Below the pieces are notes generated by a model, which was not told the origin of the DNA, searched no databases, and saw only the letters and a program-made list of their open reading frames with translations. A stretch of 64,000 nucleotides of DNA. It comes from Symsagittifera roscoffensis (taxonomy: Eukaryota; Xenacoelomorpha; Acoela; Convolutidae). The stretch lies in contig NC_087070.1 of the NCBI RefSeq assembly GCF_963678635.1, forward strand, positions 29,428,048-29,492,047, given 5' to 3'. This document shows positions 21,636-31,767 of the stretch, in pieces; positions within the stretch are counted from its first letter, which is position 1, and each line of letters begins with the position of its first letter. The position numbers and the translations under genes are program-made.

Positions 21636-22433
21636 TCAGGCGATGCTCAAGTAGTATTTCTTATGAAGATGTACCATTATCTCAGTTTCTGCGAAGACCA
21701 CGTGTAGGATAGCGTACAATTCCCTTGGGCACAATTTGCCCCTGTTTGGGTCATACACCGGCATTGAGACCTCCGTTATCCCTCTTTCAATCATGAAGTC
21801 TCGTAGTCTTGTTAGTGCCAACATCACGTGTTCGGGATCGATCGTGTTCCTGTCATTGACCCTCGTCACTAGGAAGCACAGGTATTTGCCCGGGACTTGT
21901 GCTACTGATGGTGGAAGCGCGGCCATTCCTCCCAGTCCCGGTCTCTGTCTAAACATAAACTCCACATTCTGGTACTCTCTCTTGAAGTCAGCCTCCAGTC
22001 TTGATTTGAAACTCATGTCCGCCGTGATACAGATTGCGCTAGTCCTGTCTGACAGAATGAAGTCAATATCCGTTATCAGGATATTTTCCGAGTATTCGTT
22101 TGGTATTTCAAACTTCGTTTTGAAATTCCGTCCTAGGGTAGGCTCGGCCTCCTCCCCATTCAGTTCCAGTCCGCACGTCTCTCTCACTTCCCTGAGTTTC
22201 TTTATCATTAAATTTTCGGTGTGTGTAAGTCCTACCCCCACTCCCCGGAAAAAAATATTTATCGACGTCCCCGTCGGTGATGCTGGGTCTGAATTATCTG
22301 GCGGAATGTCGAGCGGGCTGTCTGTTGCTGTCCAGCCGAACAGAGGATTCTCCGTTTTCATGTACTTTCCCGCTAATGTGTCAACTTGCTGTATGCTTTG
22401 TACTTCTTCGTTTCCGTTCTTGACATCGCGCAT
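21636..22433 (-). CDS. E2 macro-like domain (TARG1/OARD1-like) at the C-terminus of Pol
   Basis: 265 codons without a break. The C-terminal 150 residues line up with the macro domain of vertebrate OARD1/TARG1 as I know it: ILITDIDFILSDRTSAICIT, an SFKSRLEADFKREY helix, GKYLCFLVTRVNDR, a helix ending FMIERGITEVSMPVYD, then a helix and strand to the end. Macro domains bind ADP-ribose, and TARG1 removes it from acidic residues. The Lys after LVT in E1 is Arg here, and the GCGLD loop is replaced by PNRGKL, so binding without hydrolysis, or another ligand, is possible. E1 has the same domain at 43004-43734. The family call is from memory of fold and motifs only. Confidence 0.6.
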   Translation of the reverse strand: MRDVKNGNEEVQSIQQVDTLAGKYMKTENPLFGWTATDSPLDIPPDNSDPASPTGTSINIFFRGVGVGLTHTENLMIKKLREVRETCGLELNGEEAEPTLGRNFKTKFEIPNEYSENILITDIDFILSDRTSAICITADMSFKSRLEADFKREYQNVEFMFRQRPGLGGMAALPPSVAQVPGKYLCFLVTRVNDRNTIDPEHVMLALTRLRDFMIERGITEVSMPVYDPNRGKLCPRELYAILHVVFAETEIMVHLHKKYYLSIA

Positions 22434-22529
22434 CCATTCTAATATCCGCAGGTTCGTATTCTCCCTCCTCTCTATCTCGTTCTGTTCTAAATACGTCTCC
22501 CGTTCCGGTGTCGAGTAGTCTTCCTGTGG

Positions 22530-23300
22530 CTAGTGTTCTTTATCATTGATGATTTGCCATTCACCATCTGCCGCCAGCTCGCCCGCACTTAGTAGTTCTT
22601 TGCCTAGGTCATCGGACTGTATCTTATCAATCAAGAAATCATCTCCGTACCTGTTGTACCTCATGCCTGTCCGTTTGTGATTGCCCCTCCTAGTCCCCGC
22701 TGGTATTGTTAAGTCTGGTTCTGTCCACTTCGGCACCTCTCCCTGCTCCGGATCGTTCCAGTCTTCTTCCACAAAGGATTCCGCCTCAGAATCCGCTTCT
22801 ATCTTTTCATTGTCATCCAAACTCAAGTTTTCGTTGCCATCATTTTTCTCTCTGGTGCCTTTTTCGTTCACTTCACATGCTGGCTCCACCAGTAGGTACT
22901 CTAGTCCCTCCATGTACTTTGCTATACACCAGTCTTCTGGGGATGGGACATGAGGCTTCAGGTTCTCATAATAGGCTGCTCGCCCAGTACTCAAGCGGTA
23001 CAACCGTCCTTGTTGATGTACTTCCGTTATCATGAATGGTCCTCTCCATTTCTTGAGCAGTTTCCTCGTCCCTTTGGGCGGTATGACATTCTGGAAAACC
23101 CACATGTACTGGCCCACTTCATATGGCTTCCCCTGTAATATCTTTTCATCATATTTCTTGCGCTGTCTCATTTGCGCTTGCGCAGTGTTCCTCCTGCATA
23201 GTTCGTTTATTTCCTGCTGTCTCCTGATCGCTTCTTTCACGTAAGTTTGTGGCGACGTCCTCTTCCCTTCATATTCCGGGTAGAAGAATGTCAGGGGCAT
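22530..23300 (-). CDS. E2 integrase C-terminal region
   Basis: 256 codons: LTFFYPEYEGKRTSPQTY, a Gln- and Arg-rich helix, then WVFQNVIPPKGTRKLLKKW and RGPFMITEV. The latter is the GPY/F-type motif of Ty3/gypsy integrases, which contacts target chromatin. An acidic tail of about 110 residues follows, as in E1. It stops with TAG/TAA-type interruptions before the macro region, so the two are not joined as read. Confidence 0.75.
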   Translation of the reverse strand: MPLTFFYPEYEGKRTSPQTYVKEAIRRQQEINELCRRNTAQAQMRQRKKYDEKILQGKPYEVGQYMWVFQNVIPPKGTRKLLKKWRGPFMITEVHQQGRLYRLSTGRAAYYENLKPHVPSPEDWCIAKYMEGLEYLLVEPACEVNEKGTREKNDGNENLSLDDNEKIEADSEAESFVEEDWNDPEQGEVPKWTEPDLTIPAGTRRGNHKRTGMRYNRYGDDFLIDKIQSDDLGKELLSAGELAADGEWQIINDKEH

Positions 23301-24042
23301 CGCTCTCTCTCTCTCTGCCTGTCAACATCATGAAAGGACTGATGCCCGTTGTTGAGTGTTGAGTACTGTTGTATGCCCCTACGACTTGCGGCAGATATTT
23401 ATCCCAGTCTGTCATGTATCTTGAGCAGTATACCCTCAGCATATTCACCAACGTTCTATTCTGTCTCTCTGCCAGCCCGCTGGTCTGAGGATGGTAAATC
23501 GTCGAGTGTGCTTGAGCAATGTGTGACCTCTTCATTAATTCTTTAGTCAAGTCCCCCACAAAGCCTTGCCGTTGTCTGACTGAAAAGTCATTGGACAACC
23601 ATACCTCGATATCCAATGGGTTATCAAGTGGTCACAAGTCTCCTCTGCCGAAGCTGTCTGACACGGCACCGATTCTGCCAGCTTTGTGAAGTGGTCAATT
23701 ATAACCAGTATCTGGTTATACCCCGACTCCATCATGCAGATCTTTTGATGGTCTATCTGCACCACTTCATTAAATTCCGAGCTTTCCACCGACTTGAGTG
23801 GGAATTTCATCTTCCTTGGGTCCTTCACTTGCAGGCGTGCCAAGCATGCATTCACCCACCTCTCGCAAGCTTACCTCAATCCTGGCCAATCGAACCTGTG
23901 AAGTATTCATTGTTGCACCTTGTCTATCCCCTGGTGCCCCATTTGATCGTGCGATCTGAACAGCACCTCTGTCTGGTACAATTGTGGTAATATGATGAGG
24001 TTGTGCTTGTGTAGTATCTTCTCCTAGTCTTTTCTCTTGCAT
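23269..24042 (-). pseudogene. E2 integrase zinc-binding and catalytic core, frameshifted
   Basis: The pieces give the zinc-binding HHCC region (RSHDQMGHQGIDKV near 23960), then VVQIDHQKIC (first Asp), FQSDNGKA (second Asp) and GLAERQNRTL (Glu). Frameshifts lie near 23550 and 23300, and stops in the zinc-binding part. The DD35E order is visible, but no continuous enzyme could be made. Confidence 0.78.
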
Positions 24043-25171
24043 GCTACCACCCCGTCAGTCGTGTGATAGCGTAACTCTTTCCTTTCTTTGTAGAACTGGC
24101 TCAGGATCTTGTAGCTGTCTTCTTCAAGTTCCCCTTTCTCCTTGGACCCCATTCGGATCCATTTGGAGAGGTTACTTGTCATCTTGTCATTCTTCTGGGC
24201 TCTTATCAGGTCCGACAGCCTATATCTCGCCTTGACATGTTCCTTCAGTGCCAGGATCTGTCCACTCATTTCCCGAGGGTTGTGGATGTCGTCATTCAGC
24301 TTCACGCATACTATTCTCTTTACTATCTTCATGTCATCTTCTGGCACCAGATTTGTTCTGACATTTGAGTTGCATGATAGTTCCCTGAATGGTTTCCTCG
24401 AAACTGCAATTGTTTCAAGTTCTTCACTTCCTCGTACTTCCTGTACGTCCAAGTTGAAGGTTCCTGAGGACGGATCAGTTTGTAATTCCCTGTCGCGGTG
24501 TCTAATCTTCTCTTCTGCCAATATCATGCAGAGACTATCTTGCTCTCTTCCGAGTCCTCATCCCACATTTCACACTCCCCGGACAAATTTCCTCCCTCAG
24601 TGTTTCCTTCCTCCGTGGACGCGGACCGCTCCCCGGACTCTTGACCTAGTCCCAGGTATTCAGCCTCTTCCTTGAACTCCACTCTCTTTTTCCTAACCCG
24701 AGTCTGTTCAAGTATGTCGGCTGGGATTTTTTCAACCAGTGACTGCACCACTTCCTTCCCATCAGGGTTAGTCACCTTCGAGGTATTTCCATCACTAACA
24801 ATCCCGCTCTTTCGCAGTATTGTGACCTCAGGTTCCTCCTTACTATTTTCTTGGATCACGGGCTTATCATCTGCTAGTTTCTCGAGTAACCTCTTTAAGT
24901 CATCGTCTATTTGTACCTCTCACGTCTCCACCTGGTTAAGATCATAGCCTTTTGCTTTGAGCGTCTCCCTCACGATCTTTGACTTGAGCATTATTCCTAT
25001 CGGCATCCCTCGTTTCTTTTACAAGATTGTTTTCTCTGGAGTTTCTTTTGGTAATTCGGGGTGATCTTCTATTGGTTTGCCTGATTTGTCCAACCATCTC
25101 GTGAGTGGAAGACTGTCGTACGTTTCCTTGTCCATGAAGGAGAAGCCATCCTTGATCTCAGGTCTATCTGC
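24024..25171 (-). pseudogene. E2 Pol linker between RNase H and integrase
   Basis: The segment 24024-24527 aligns with E1 (ELETIAVSRKP / ELELIAVSKRP, VKARYRLSDLIRAQKNDKMT, EEDSYKILSQFYKERK). 24524-24859 is acidic like E1 40513-40750. A TAG sits right after the RNase H region near 25172, at the point where E1 changes frame. Function unknown. Confidence 0.6.
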
Positions 25172-26830
25172 CTACCTCTGTTCTTGTCTCTCGTAGAACT
25201 CCGTCTTCTTGCTCAAGCTGTCAGCATTTTGATGTTTGGCTCGTGTTCTATGCTCAATTATCATGTCGTATCCGTCCAGGCGAACTATCCACCTCCCAAT
25301 GTAACTTTGGTCCATTGAGTACGTCTTCAGCCAGCTTAGTGCCCTGTTGTCGACTCGCAGCTTGAATGGCTCGCTGCCTAGGTATGCTCTATATTTCTCG
25401 ACAAAGGTAACCACCGCGAACATCTCCGCTTTCGGTGCCCCTTACTTCATTTCCGTATCACTTAGGTTTTTGCGTCCGTACGCTATTGGCATCAAGACTG
25501 TCTTCCCGTTCCACTCTTGTTCCTGATGGAGAATTCCAGAAATCGCTACTACCGACGCATCCGTATCCAGCACGTACATCCCTTTCTCTGTTGGCATTCC
25601 TAGTACCGGTGCCTCGCACAACTCTTTCCTTATTCTCTGAAATGACTCTTCTGCTGCGTTGTTCCACGTGAACTTCTTGCCCTTGTGTCTCATTAACTGT
25701 TGCATCGGATAAACCTTGTCTGCATAGCCTTTGATGAATTCTCTGTAGTAATTTGCAAAAGCCAGGAAGCTCATCAATTGGTGTTCCGTTATTGGCGATT
25801 TCCAAGTTAGAACTGCTTCTACTGCGTCTGGATCTGGTCTGATGCCGTGTCTGTCCACCATCCTGCCCAAGTATTTTATCGAATCCTTGAGTATCTCGCA
25901 CTTTGATGGTTTGCACTTTAGCCCCGACCTCTTCATACACGCAAACACCTCGTCAAGTCTCTCAATGTGGTCTTCCAGTGTGGTCTTCCAGTCCACATAG
26001 CACATTACCAGAATGCCGTACTTCTTCGTCACACCTATCAGCGCGTGTGCCATCAATCGCTGGAATGTGGCTGTGGCATTGCAATGACCAAACGGCATCC
26101 GTTTCCATTGAAACAGACCCCACTCGCAGGCAAACCCTGTCTTGTCCCTGTCCTGCTTCCTGAGTGGTACCTGCCAAAAGGCCGAACCTAAATCAAGAGT
26201 CGTAAAAAATTTTGCATCACCTAACTTCGAGAGGCTCTCATCAATCCTAGGTATGGGATAGGCATCCTTCACCGTGACGGAGTTCAGGTATCGAAAGTCA
26301 CAACAAAACCTCAACTGGTCGCCTTTCTTTTTGGCCATCACTACTCCACACGCCCACGGTGATTTGGATGGTTCTATCATGTCATACTCTAGTAGCGTTT
26401 CAATCTCCTTTCTACACGCATCCGATTTGTGTGGGGTCATGCGCCTCGCCCCCTCCCTGTGCGGTATCGCGTTTTCCTCAAGTTCTATTTCATGCTCAAC
26501 AAAATTACAACACCCGATGTCTGCCTTATGTCTTGAAAACACCTCCTCGTTCCGTTTTAGTACGTCCTTGATGGCTTCGAGCTGTTCGTCCGTTAACTTG
26601 CCTCTTAAATGTTCAATTTCCGGTAGAACCGGTTCATTACTCTGCATTTCATCTAGTGTGGGCCGTTCCGGGAAATTCGAACAGCTCGATAGCCTATCGT
26701 CTGTCTCTGACTTAAGTGACTTCACAGGACCTGATGAACCTTTTATTTTCATCAATCGTCTCAAGATACAAATTTTGTCCCTGTGATTGGGACAATCAAC
26801 AACTTCATTTTGCTTATGGTTTTCAGTCAT
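25172..26830 (-). pseudogene. E2 reverse transcriptase and RNase H, RT active site lost
   Basis: RT motifs are clear (VVMAKKKGDQLRFCCDFRYL, FFTTLDLGSAFWQVPL, FQWKRMPFGHCNA), but the YVDD box reads CYVDWKTTLEDH. A short local duplication of GTGTGGTCTTCCAGT-like sequence has replaced the second catalytic Asp and its neighbours, so this RT should be inactive. RNase H keeps VLDTDAS, AEMFAV, RVDNRALSWL and HQNADSLS in two abutting pieces, with a stop at about 25440. Confidence 0.85.
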
Positions 26831-26844
26831 TTTATATCGAGTTT

Positions 26845-28092
26845 TTACGGGTAAAGCATATCCCAGTTTCCTCCCTCTCTGATCGTGATCGGTATATCAA
26901 GAGTATTCAACAAGACACTGACGCAGAGGCCGCTCTTCGTTATCGAGAAGGATCTTCCTAAAACAGCAGCACTTTGACTATTTGGATTTGGGACTATGCA
27001 TACCTGCTTGTTGTCACTTAGTTCATTGTAACTTTTCATTCGTAAGCTTACGATCGCCACTTCGTTCGCCTTTAGCCTCACTCTCCTACTCAAGAATACC
27101 GGTGCTTTGGTCTCATTTGCCATTATTAAATTTACCGGTTTGATTGCGTACCTCCTATCCGGGTTCCGTATCCTGAACATTGCGTTGTTTAGATCAATCG
27201 CTACATTAAAGTTCCTGATGAAGTCTGAGCCTAAAATAAAATGGTCAGACTCATCTAGGTTTTCTATTACAAGAAAGCTCATCCACAGATTGCGTTCCCC
27301 CAGATTCAGGGCTATTATCGGCGTTCTGCCCAACACCCGCAGCGCCCCTTTGTTTGCAGCTGACAACCGTATTATTGAATCTATCAGATCATTTTTGTTG
27401 AAGCCCATTCGTTCCCAAGTTTTGATTGGTATGACACTCAAGACCGCTCCCGTATCAAGTAACCCACATAACTGAGTCTTCTTGCCACTTATGTCGAGCA
27501 CATGTGCTGTCACATCTGCCTCTGTCCCGATGTGCATTGCATCTTCCTCAAGCATGGCGCAGTGTCCAATCGATCTCACTTTCAACTCTTCTTTTCCCAC
27601 GTAGACTTGCCCTATTAGATCTTCATCACATGTTATTATTGTTTTCGTATAGATGTTGATCCCATCTATATTTAACATCACCTCATGTGGACCATAAGCT
27701 TCTGTGTACCTGTTATCAACTCGTACTGACTTGCTACCCCCTCTCGTGAGTAGTGCCCTCAATGCTCTAGAAGTCGTTTGTGGGCTTATACAACTCAAGT
27801 AATCTGCGTACACATCAATGTGCATTATTGTCTGGTCACTTGGTTCGCTCAAGTTTCTCGTTACCTCATGGCCGCCCACAGTGATTATTGACATTATTCT
27901 TGCCCCGATCTTTGTTATACCGAATGGCTTCCCCGTAACCATCTTTATAGTGTTGCAGTTTCCATCTTTTGCCGACCCCGCTACAGCCTCTGGTATTGAT
28001 TGCGAGCAACTTAACGCTTCGTTCATTTTCTGTCTTTCGATCTCTTGCTTCAGCCGTTGTTCTATTTCTTTCGCTGCCAGGTCCTGTTTCAC
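26845..28092 (-). CDS. E2 retropepsin-like protease region
   Basis: 415 open codons. GLLDTGAVLSVIPIKTW is the aspartic protease active site (DTGA), and FILGSDFIRNF is the second conserved strand (ILG-D). The flanks align with E1 residues around 930-1290. It would process the polyprotein as a dimer. A frame change separates it from RT at 26830-26845. Confidence 0.8.
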   Translation of the reverse strand: MKQDLAAKEIEQRLKQEIERQKMNEALSCSQSIPEAVAGSAKDGNCNTIKMVTGKPFGITKIGARIMSIITVGGHEVTRNLSEPSDQTIMHIDVYADYLSCISPQTTSRALRALLTRGGSKSVRVDNRYTEAYGPHEVMLNIDGINIYTKTIITCDEDLIGQVYVGKEELKVRSIGHCAMLEEDAMHIGTEADVTAHVLDISGKKTQLCGLLDTGAVLSVIPIKTWERMGFNKNDLIDSIIRLSAANKGALRVLGRTPIIALNLGERNLWMSFLVIENLDESDHFILGSDFIRNFNVAIDLNNAMFRIRNPDRRYAIKPVNLIMANETKAPVFLSRRVRLKANEVAIVSLRMKSYNELSDNKQVCIVPNPNSQSAAVLGRSFSITKSGLCVSVLLNTLDIPITIREGGNWDMLYP

Positions 28093-28187
28093 TTTGTTGA
28101 TAGCTTCCGCCGCCGCCTTCTCTTAATTTATTTCTAGGGCGTTCCTTGCCGTGGCCTCTGTTGCACTATTAACTTGCGTTACAGCTT

Positions 28188-30422
28188 TCACTGTTTTAGT
28201 CGGCAGTTCGCACTTGGTGTTTCTAGATTTTTCGACTCAAATTGACCTTGTCTATTTCTCTGGTTCTGTACCGCTGCTAACGCCAACTTGTGTTTTGGAT
28301 GACTCTGATTCTTGACCGCCTCCCAAAACAACGGACAGTCTATCCTGAAGTGCCCCTCTTGGTTGCAGAAGAAGCATCTTGCACCTATTTTGATGATCAA
28401 GCCACTATAGAACTCGTGTTCCTCCATCTGGCTCGTTTCTTCCTCATCGGGTGCATATCCCAAACTCTTCATGCCCTGCTTGTATGTCGTGCAATCTGCC
28501 ACATGATGGTCAGCTGACCGGCAGTTCGCGCATGATCTGCGTTTGTCCATGTCATATCTGGGCTCGTACCATGACGACCTTTGTGGCTGACTCCCCCCTT
28601 GCGTATTCCTGTTGTCTGAGTACGAGTATTTCTTGGGTTTCATTAGCATGTATTCTCTTGACTTCTGCCTCATCTCTTCTGAAGTTGGTGCACTGTGTTT
28701 CGACTATGTATAGTATGTTGCTAACATCGTTCTCAAGTCATCACTTTTTACCCCATCAATGAACTTTGAGGCGATGCTGAAGTTCCTTCGATTGGTAGAT
28801 TCTTCCGGGTCACTCCTTCTTCTCAAGCTCTCAAGATCATCTAGGAACCTGTCTATCGTTTCATCGTCCCTTTGCCTTCTCTTCTCAAATCGCATCATCG
28901 CTTGATGACCCTTCATGTCTGAGCCGAATCGATTTAACAATATTTCGAAGATTTTGTCCGCTGTACCGCGTTCCTCTTCTTTCTTCGCAACCACGCATTT
29001 CAATGCCGTGCCTTCCAGGTTGCTCAGTATCGCTGTGCATGCTTGCCTCTCATCGTTCAAGTTGTCTTGTTCCAAGTGCAACCTCATGACTTCTACCCAA
29101 GTGTCAATGCATCCGTCTGAATCATCTTTGAATTCTTTTGGTTTCTTGAAAGTTTTCCTGGATTTGTTGCTTCCTCTGTCACTCGAGTCGGTGTTCCTGG
29201 TGGCGAAGGCTTCTAGTGTCCTGTTCATCATTTCCCAGGTGCTTGCCCATGTCATGGCATCCGGTCCCACGTTGTTGTGAGTCGTGGAGTCCCCCTGGAC
29301 CACTGGTTGTGTTCGCTGTTCCACTTTTTATAATCGCCTTGGCCCCCACCGGTGCCGTACTCGCAGCCTCCCGGGGTACTGGTAACGGTGTTGACTGTCG
29401 TTTGTTCCTTTGCGGTTCCACGAAGTCAACTCTATTACCTTGTGTCCGCTCCGCTGCTGGCCTGTCTTGTGGTGTTGAATTCCTCAAGATAGCGTCTAAC
29501 TTTGTCTGTATTGCACTTGAGCTCTCAGCCTGGTCCCTACTCATTGTATCCATTCTCGTTTCCAAACTCCCCAACTGGCTATTCACTGCGTCATATCGCT
29601 GCTTCATTTCGCGCATGTCTTTTCTGATGTTCTTGACTCGCTCTCCATCAGTGGTGTCTACTTTGTCCGACATCTGCTGAAGCTTTTCCTCTGTTGCTCT
29701 CGCTAGATGGAAATAGCTGTCTAGGTACTCATGTTGGTTGTTTCTCATTTCCTTCCTTATCACGTTTCTATCCTCTTCGCTGTGCTTCAGTTTCTCGTCT
29801 ATCTGATCTAGCTTCGCCATCAAGTCACTTAGCTCAGGAGTAGTTGTTCCATGGTCCGTTGTTGTCCTGTAGTCGGTCGCTGTTCCCGGTTTTTCTGGTC
29901 CTCGTTTTGGTCGGTGTCTGTCGTTCTCGTGGATACTGTTACGAACATTTTGCTTTTCTCGACTTTCGTCTCCTCCACTGCTGCGTATCTCGATTTCATT
30001 CCGACCATTATCGCCAACCTTTCAGTAAAAGACGTTCTTTTTGCTTGAGACTCGTCCTTCACTGTTTCTGGCGTGTTGCCTGTTGTGTCTTCCGCGTTGT
30101 CTATCGGTGAGAACTCCATGGGCTTCGGATTAGGTTCTTCCGCATTGGGCATCGGAGTTGACTCTATCGTTTTCTTTCCCACTTCATCCACACTTTGATT
30201 CGGTGTCTCTAGTTCAATCTCGATGGTGGGTTCTGCTTGTTTCCCTTCCGTGCCCTCTTTTGCTCTGTTCTCCGTATTACTCCTCGTGTTGACCATACTA
30301 GCTGAAAAATTCTTCTTTGTTACCCTTGGACCCATTGATGTCGTTTTACGTCGCGACGAGTTATACTTTGTCTTCGCTTCGGTAGATCTTTTTTCAGCTA
30401 CCGGTACCCTGCTCCGCCTCAT
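28188..30422 (-). pseudogene. E2 Gag, broken into four frames
   Basis: Starts at 30422 (MRRSRVPVAEKRS), basic then acidic. 29179-29823 holds a coiled coil (MMAKLDQIDEKLKHSEED onward) and 28704-29324 the capsid-like region (DGCIDTWVEVMRLHLEQ, IASKFIDGVKSDDLRTMLAT). 28188-28673 has two CCHC knuckles, CANCRSADHHVADC and CFFCNQEGHFRIDC. The order and the Cys/His spacing match E1. Frame changes near 29825, 29200 and 28690 make it non-functional as read. Confidence 0.8.
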
Positions 30423-31737
30423 TATTTTTATTTACAATTGTTCCTATTTACAGTATGTATTACTATCTACTAAATTCTACTCTAAGGTTAAAACCTCTTG
30501 TGACAAAATTTTATAAAAAGAAGTTTACATTTTACTAAAAACAACGTTTCCTGAGCTTTTGAAAATTCTATATATTAGGATTTGATAGAAAATTTGATTT
30601 TGCAATTGGTTACTTCAACCTGTCTTAGTACTCTTTTAGTACCCCCTTCTTTATACTGTTCCAAGACTTCCTCTCTACTGTCCCAAGACTTTTCAGTGTT
30701 GTCCCAGTGCTTCTTGTTAGTGTCCCAAGACCACTGTCCCAAGACCCTTGCCCTAAGACTACTGTACCAAGACTACTGTCCCAAGACTAGTGTCCCAAGA
30801 CCACTGTCCCAAGACTACTGTCCCAAGACGAGTGTCCCAAGACCACTGTCCCAAGACCACTGTCCCAAGACTAGTGTCCCAAAACTAGTGTCCCAAGACT
30901 ACTGTCCCAAGACTACTGTCCCAAGACTACTGTCCCAAGACTATTGTCCCAAGACTAGTGTCCCAAGACTGTTCTGTACCAAGACTGCTCTGGTCCAAGA
31001 CTGTCCTAAGACTGCACCGTCCCAAGATTGTCCCAAGACTGCTCTGTCCCGAGACTGTCCCAAGACCGTGTTGCTCCAAGACTGTCCCCAGACTGCAATG
31101 TCCCAAGACTTCTTCGGTACTATCCCAAGACTTGTCATTGAGTGTTTGGATAAAGGATCTCTTCTTCTTCGTTGTAGGGACTCTTGAACCACTGTACCGT
31201 TTACCACCACTTGAGCTCTAGTAAAAATTTTCCCAAAATCCCTATCTTAATGGCCAAAACCCAAATACTGACCCCCCCTATATTTATCTCCCTCTCGATG
31301 TTTCAGGCTATTTGAAACCCTAAATTCCTCGCAGGTATCTTGTGATCACTTGTTCGTTAAATTACCAACAACAATTTTTCACCAAAACGTAAAAATTTAA
31401 ACACACAAAAATTTCAAAAACACAGAGATGAATTCACCTAAAATTCAAGGTTGACAGATGTCAATCTTTGTCGGAAAAAATGTCTGGTACCCGATTGCCA
31501 CGCGTTTTCCTCCCCCCTGCTAGCGATCTTATGGGGTATCACAAAAACTGTCTATGTCCGTTCCCCCCTACCGATCCGACCAGGGTACCAACCTTAACCT
31601 GATGTTAAATTTGGATATCCGCTTCTTCTAACCAACGCGTGTAAGTATCTAATGTAACTAAATCGACGATGCCGAACAATTAGTTACTCTAATATGTCCC
31701 CCCTTTTTACAGTTTATAACCGCTAACCTCTAACCTA
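30423..31737 (-). other. E2 5' leader, gag-proximal part (may include inverted E1 leader)
   Basis: About 1.3 kb upstream of Gag with a 14-bp satellite (30658-31135) and otherwise AT-rich unique sequence. With the 445 bp at 54668-55112 the E2 leader would be about 1.8 kb, close to the 1.65 kb of E1. The part next to the inverted LTR (up to 31737) could instead be inverted leader sequence of E1; I cannot place that border. Confidence 0.5.
30658..31135. repeat. 14-bp minisatellite in the E2 leader
   Basis: The unit TCCCAAGACTACTG is repeated more than 20 times, most regularly at 30770-30970, with variants TCCCAAGACTAGTG and longer spaced forms towards 31130. It is open in plus-strand frames only because the unit lacks stops; I do not regard it as a gene. 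Confidence 0.9.
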
Positions 31738-31755
31738 ACCCACCCAGGAGCGCCA
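31738..31755 (-). promoter_or_regulatory. Primer-binding site next to the inverted LTR
   Basis: On the minus strand TGGCGCTCCTGGGTGGGT begins 12 bases after the LTR end TGTTACA. It is the complement of a tRNA 3' end ...CACCCAGGAGCGCCA, which resembles animal tRNA-Asn (discriminator G, CCCACC in the T arm). The same site follows the other LTR family at 55087-55101 with the same spacing. It points away from E1, so E1 cannot use it as placed. Confidence 0.75.
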
Positions 31756-31767
31756 TAAAAACGTCTA

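Larger units (their letters stand above)
11002..31737 (-). mobile_element. E2: giant Ty3/gypsy-like retrotransposon, minus strand (main part)
   Basis: It has the same gene order as E1, read on the minus strand: Gag, protease, RT, RNase H, linker, integrase, macro-like domain, SGNH ORF, p2, p3, p4, polypurine tract and 3' LTR. The proteins differ strongly from E1, so it is another family. Its 5' LTR and first 445 bp of leader lie at 54668-55985, split off by E1. The two LTRs differ by about 20 substitutions in 870 bp plus a few indels (counted by eye). The gag-pol half is broken in many places, while p4 is fully open for 916 codons. Without E1 the element would be about 22 kb. Confidence 0.88.

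Noticed and set aside
30582-31187. A 201-codon protein with repeated PKTSVPRPLSQD units
   Set aside because: It is the translation of the 14-bp minisatellite, which lacks stops in this frame; it lies antisense in the E2 leader.
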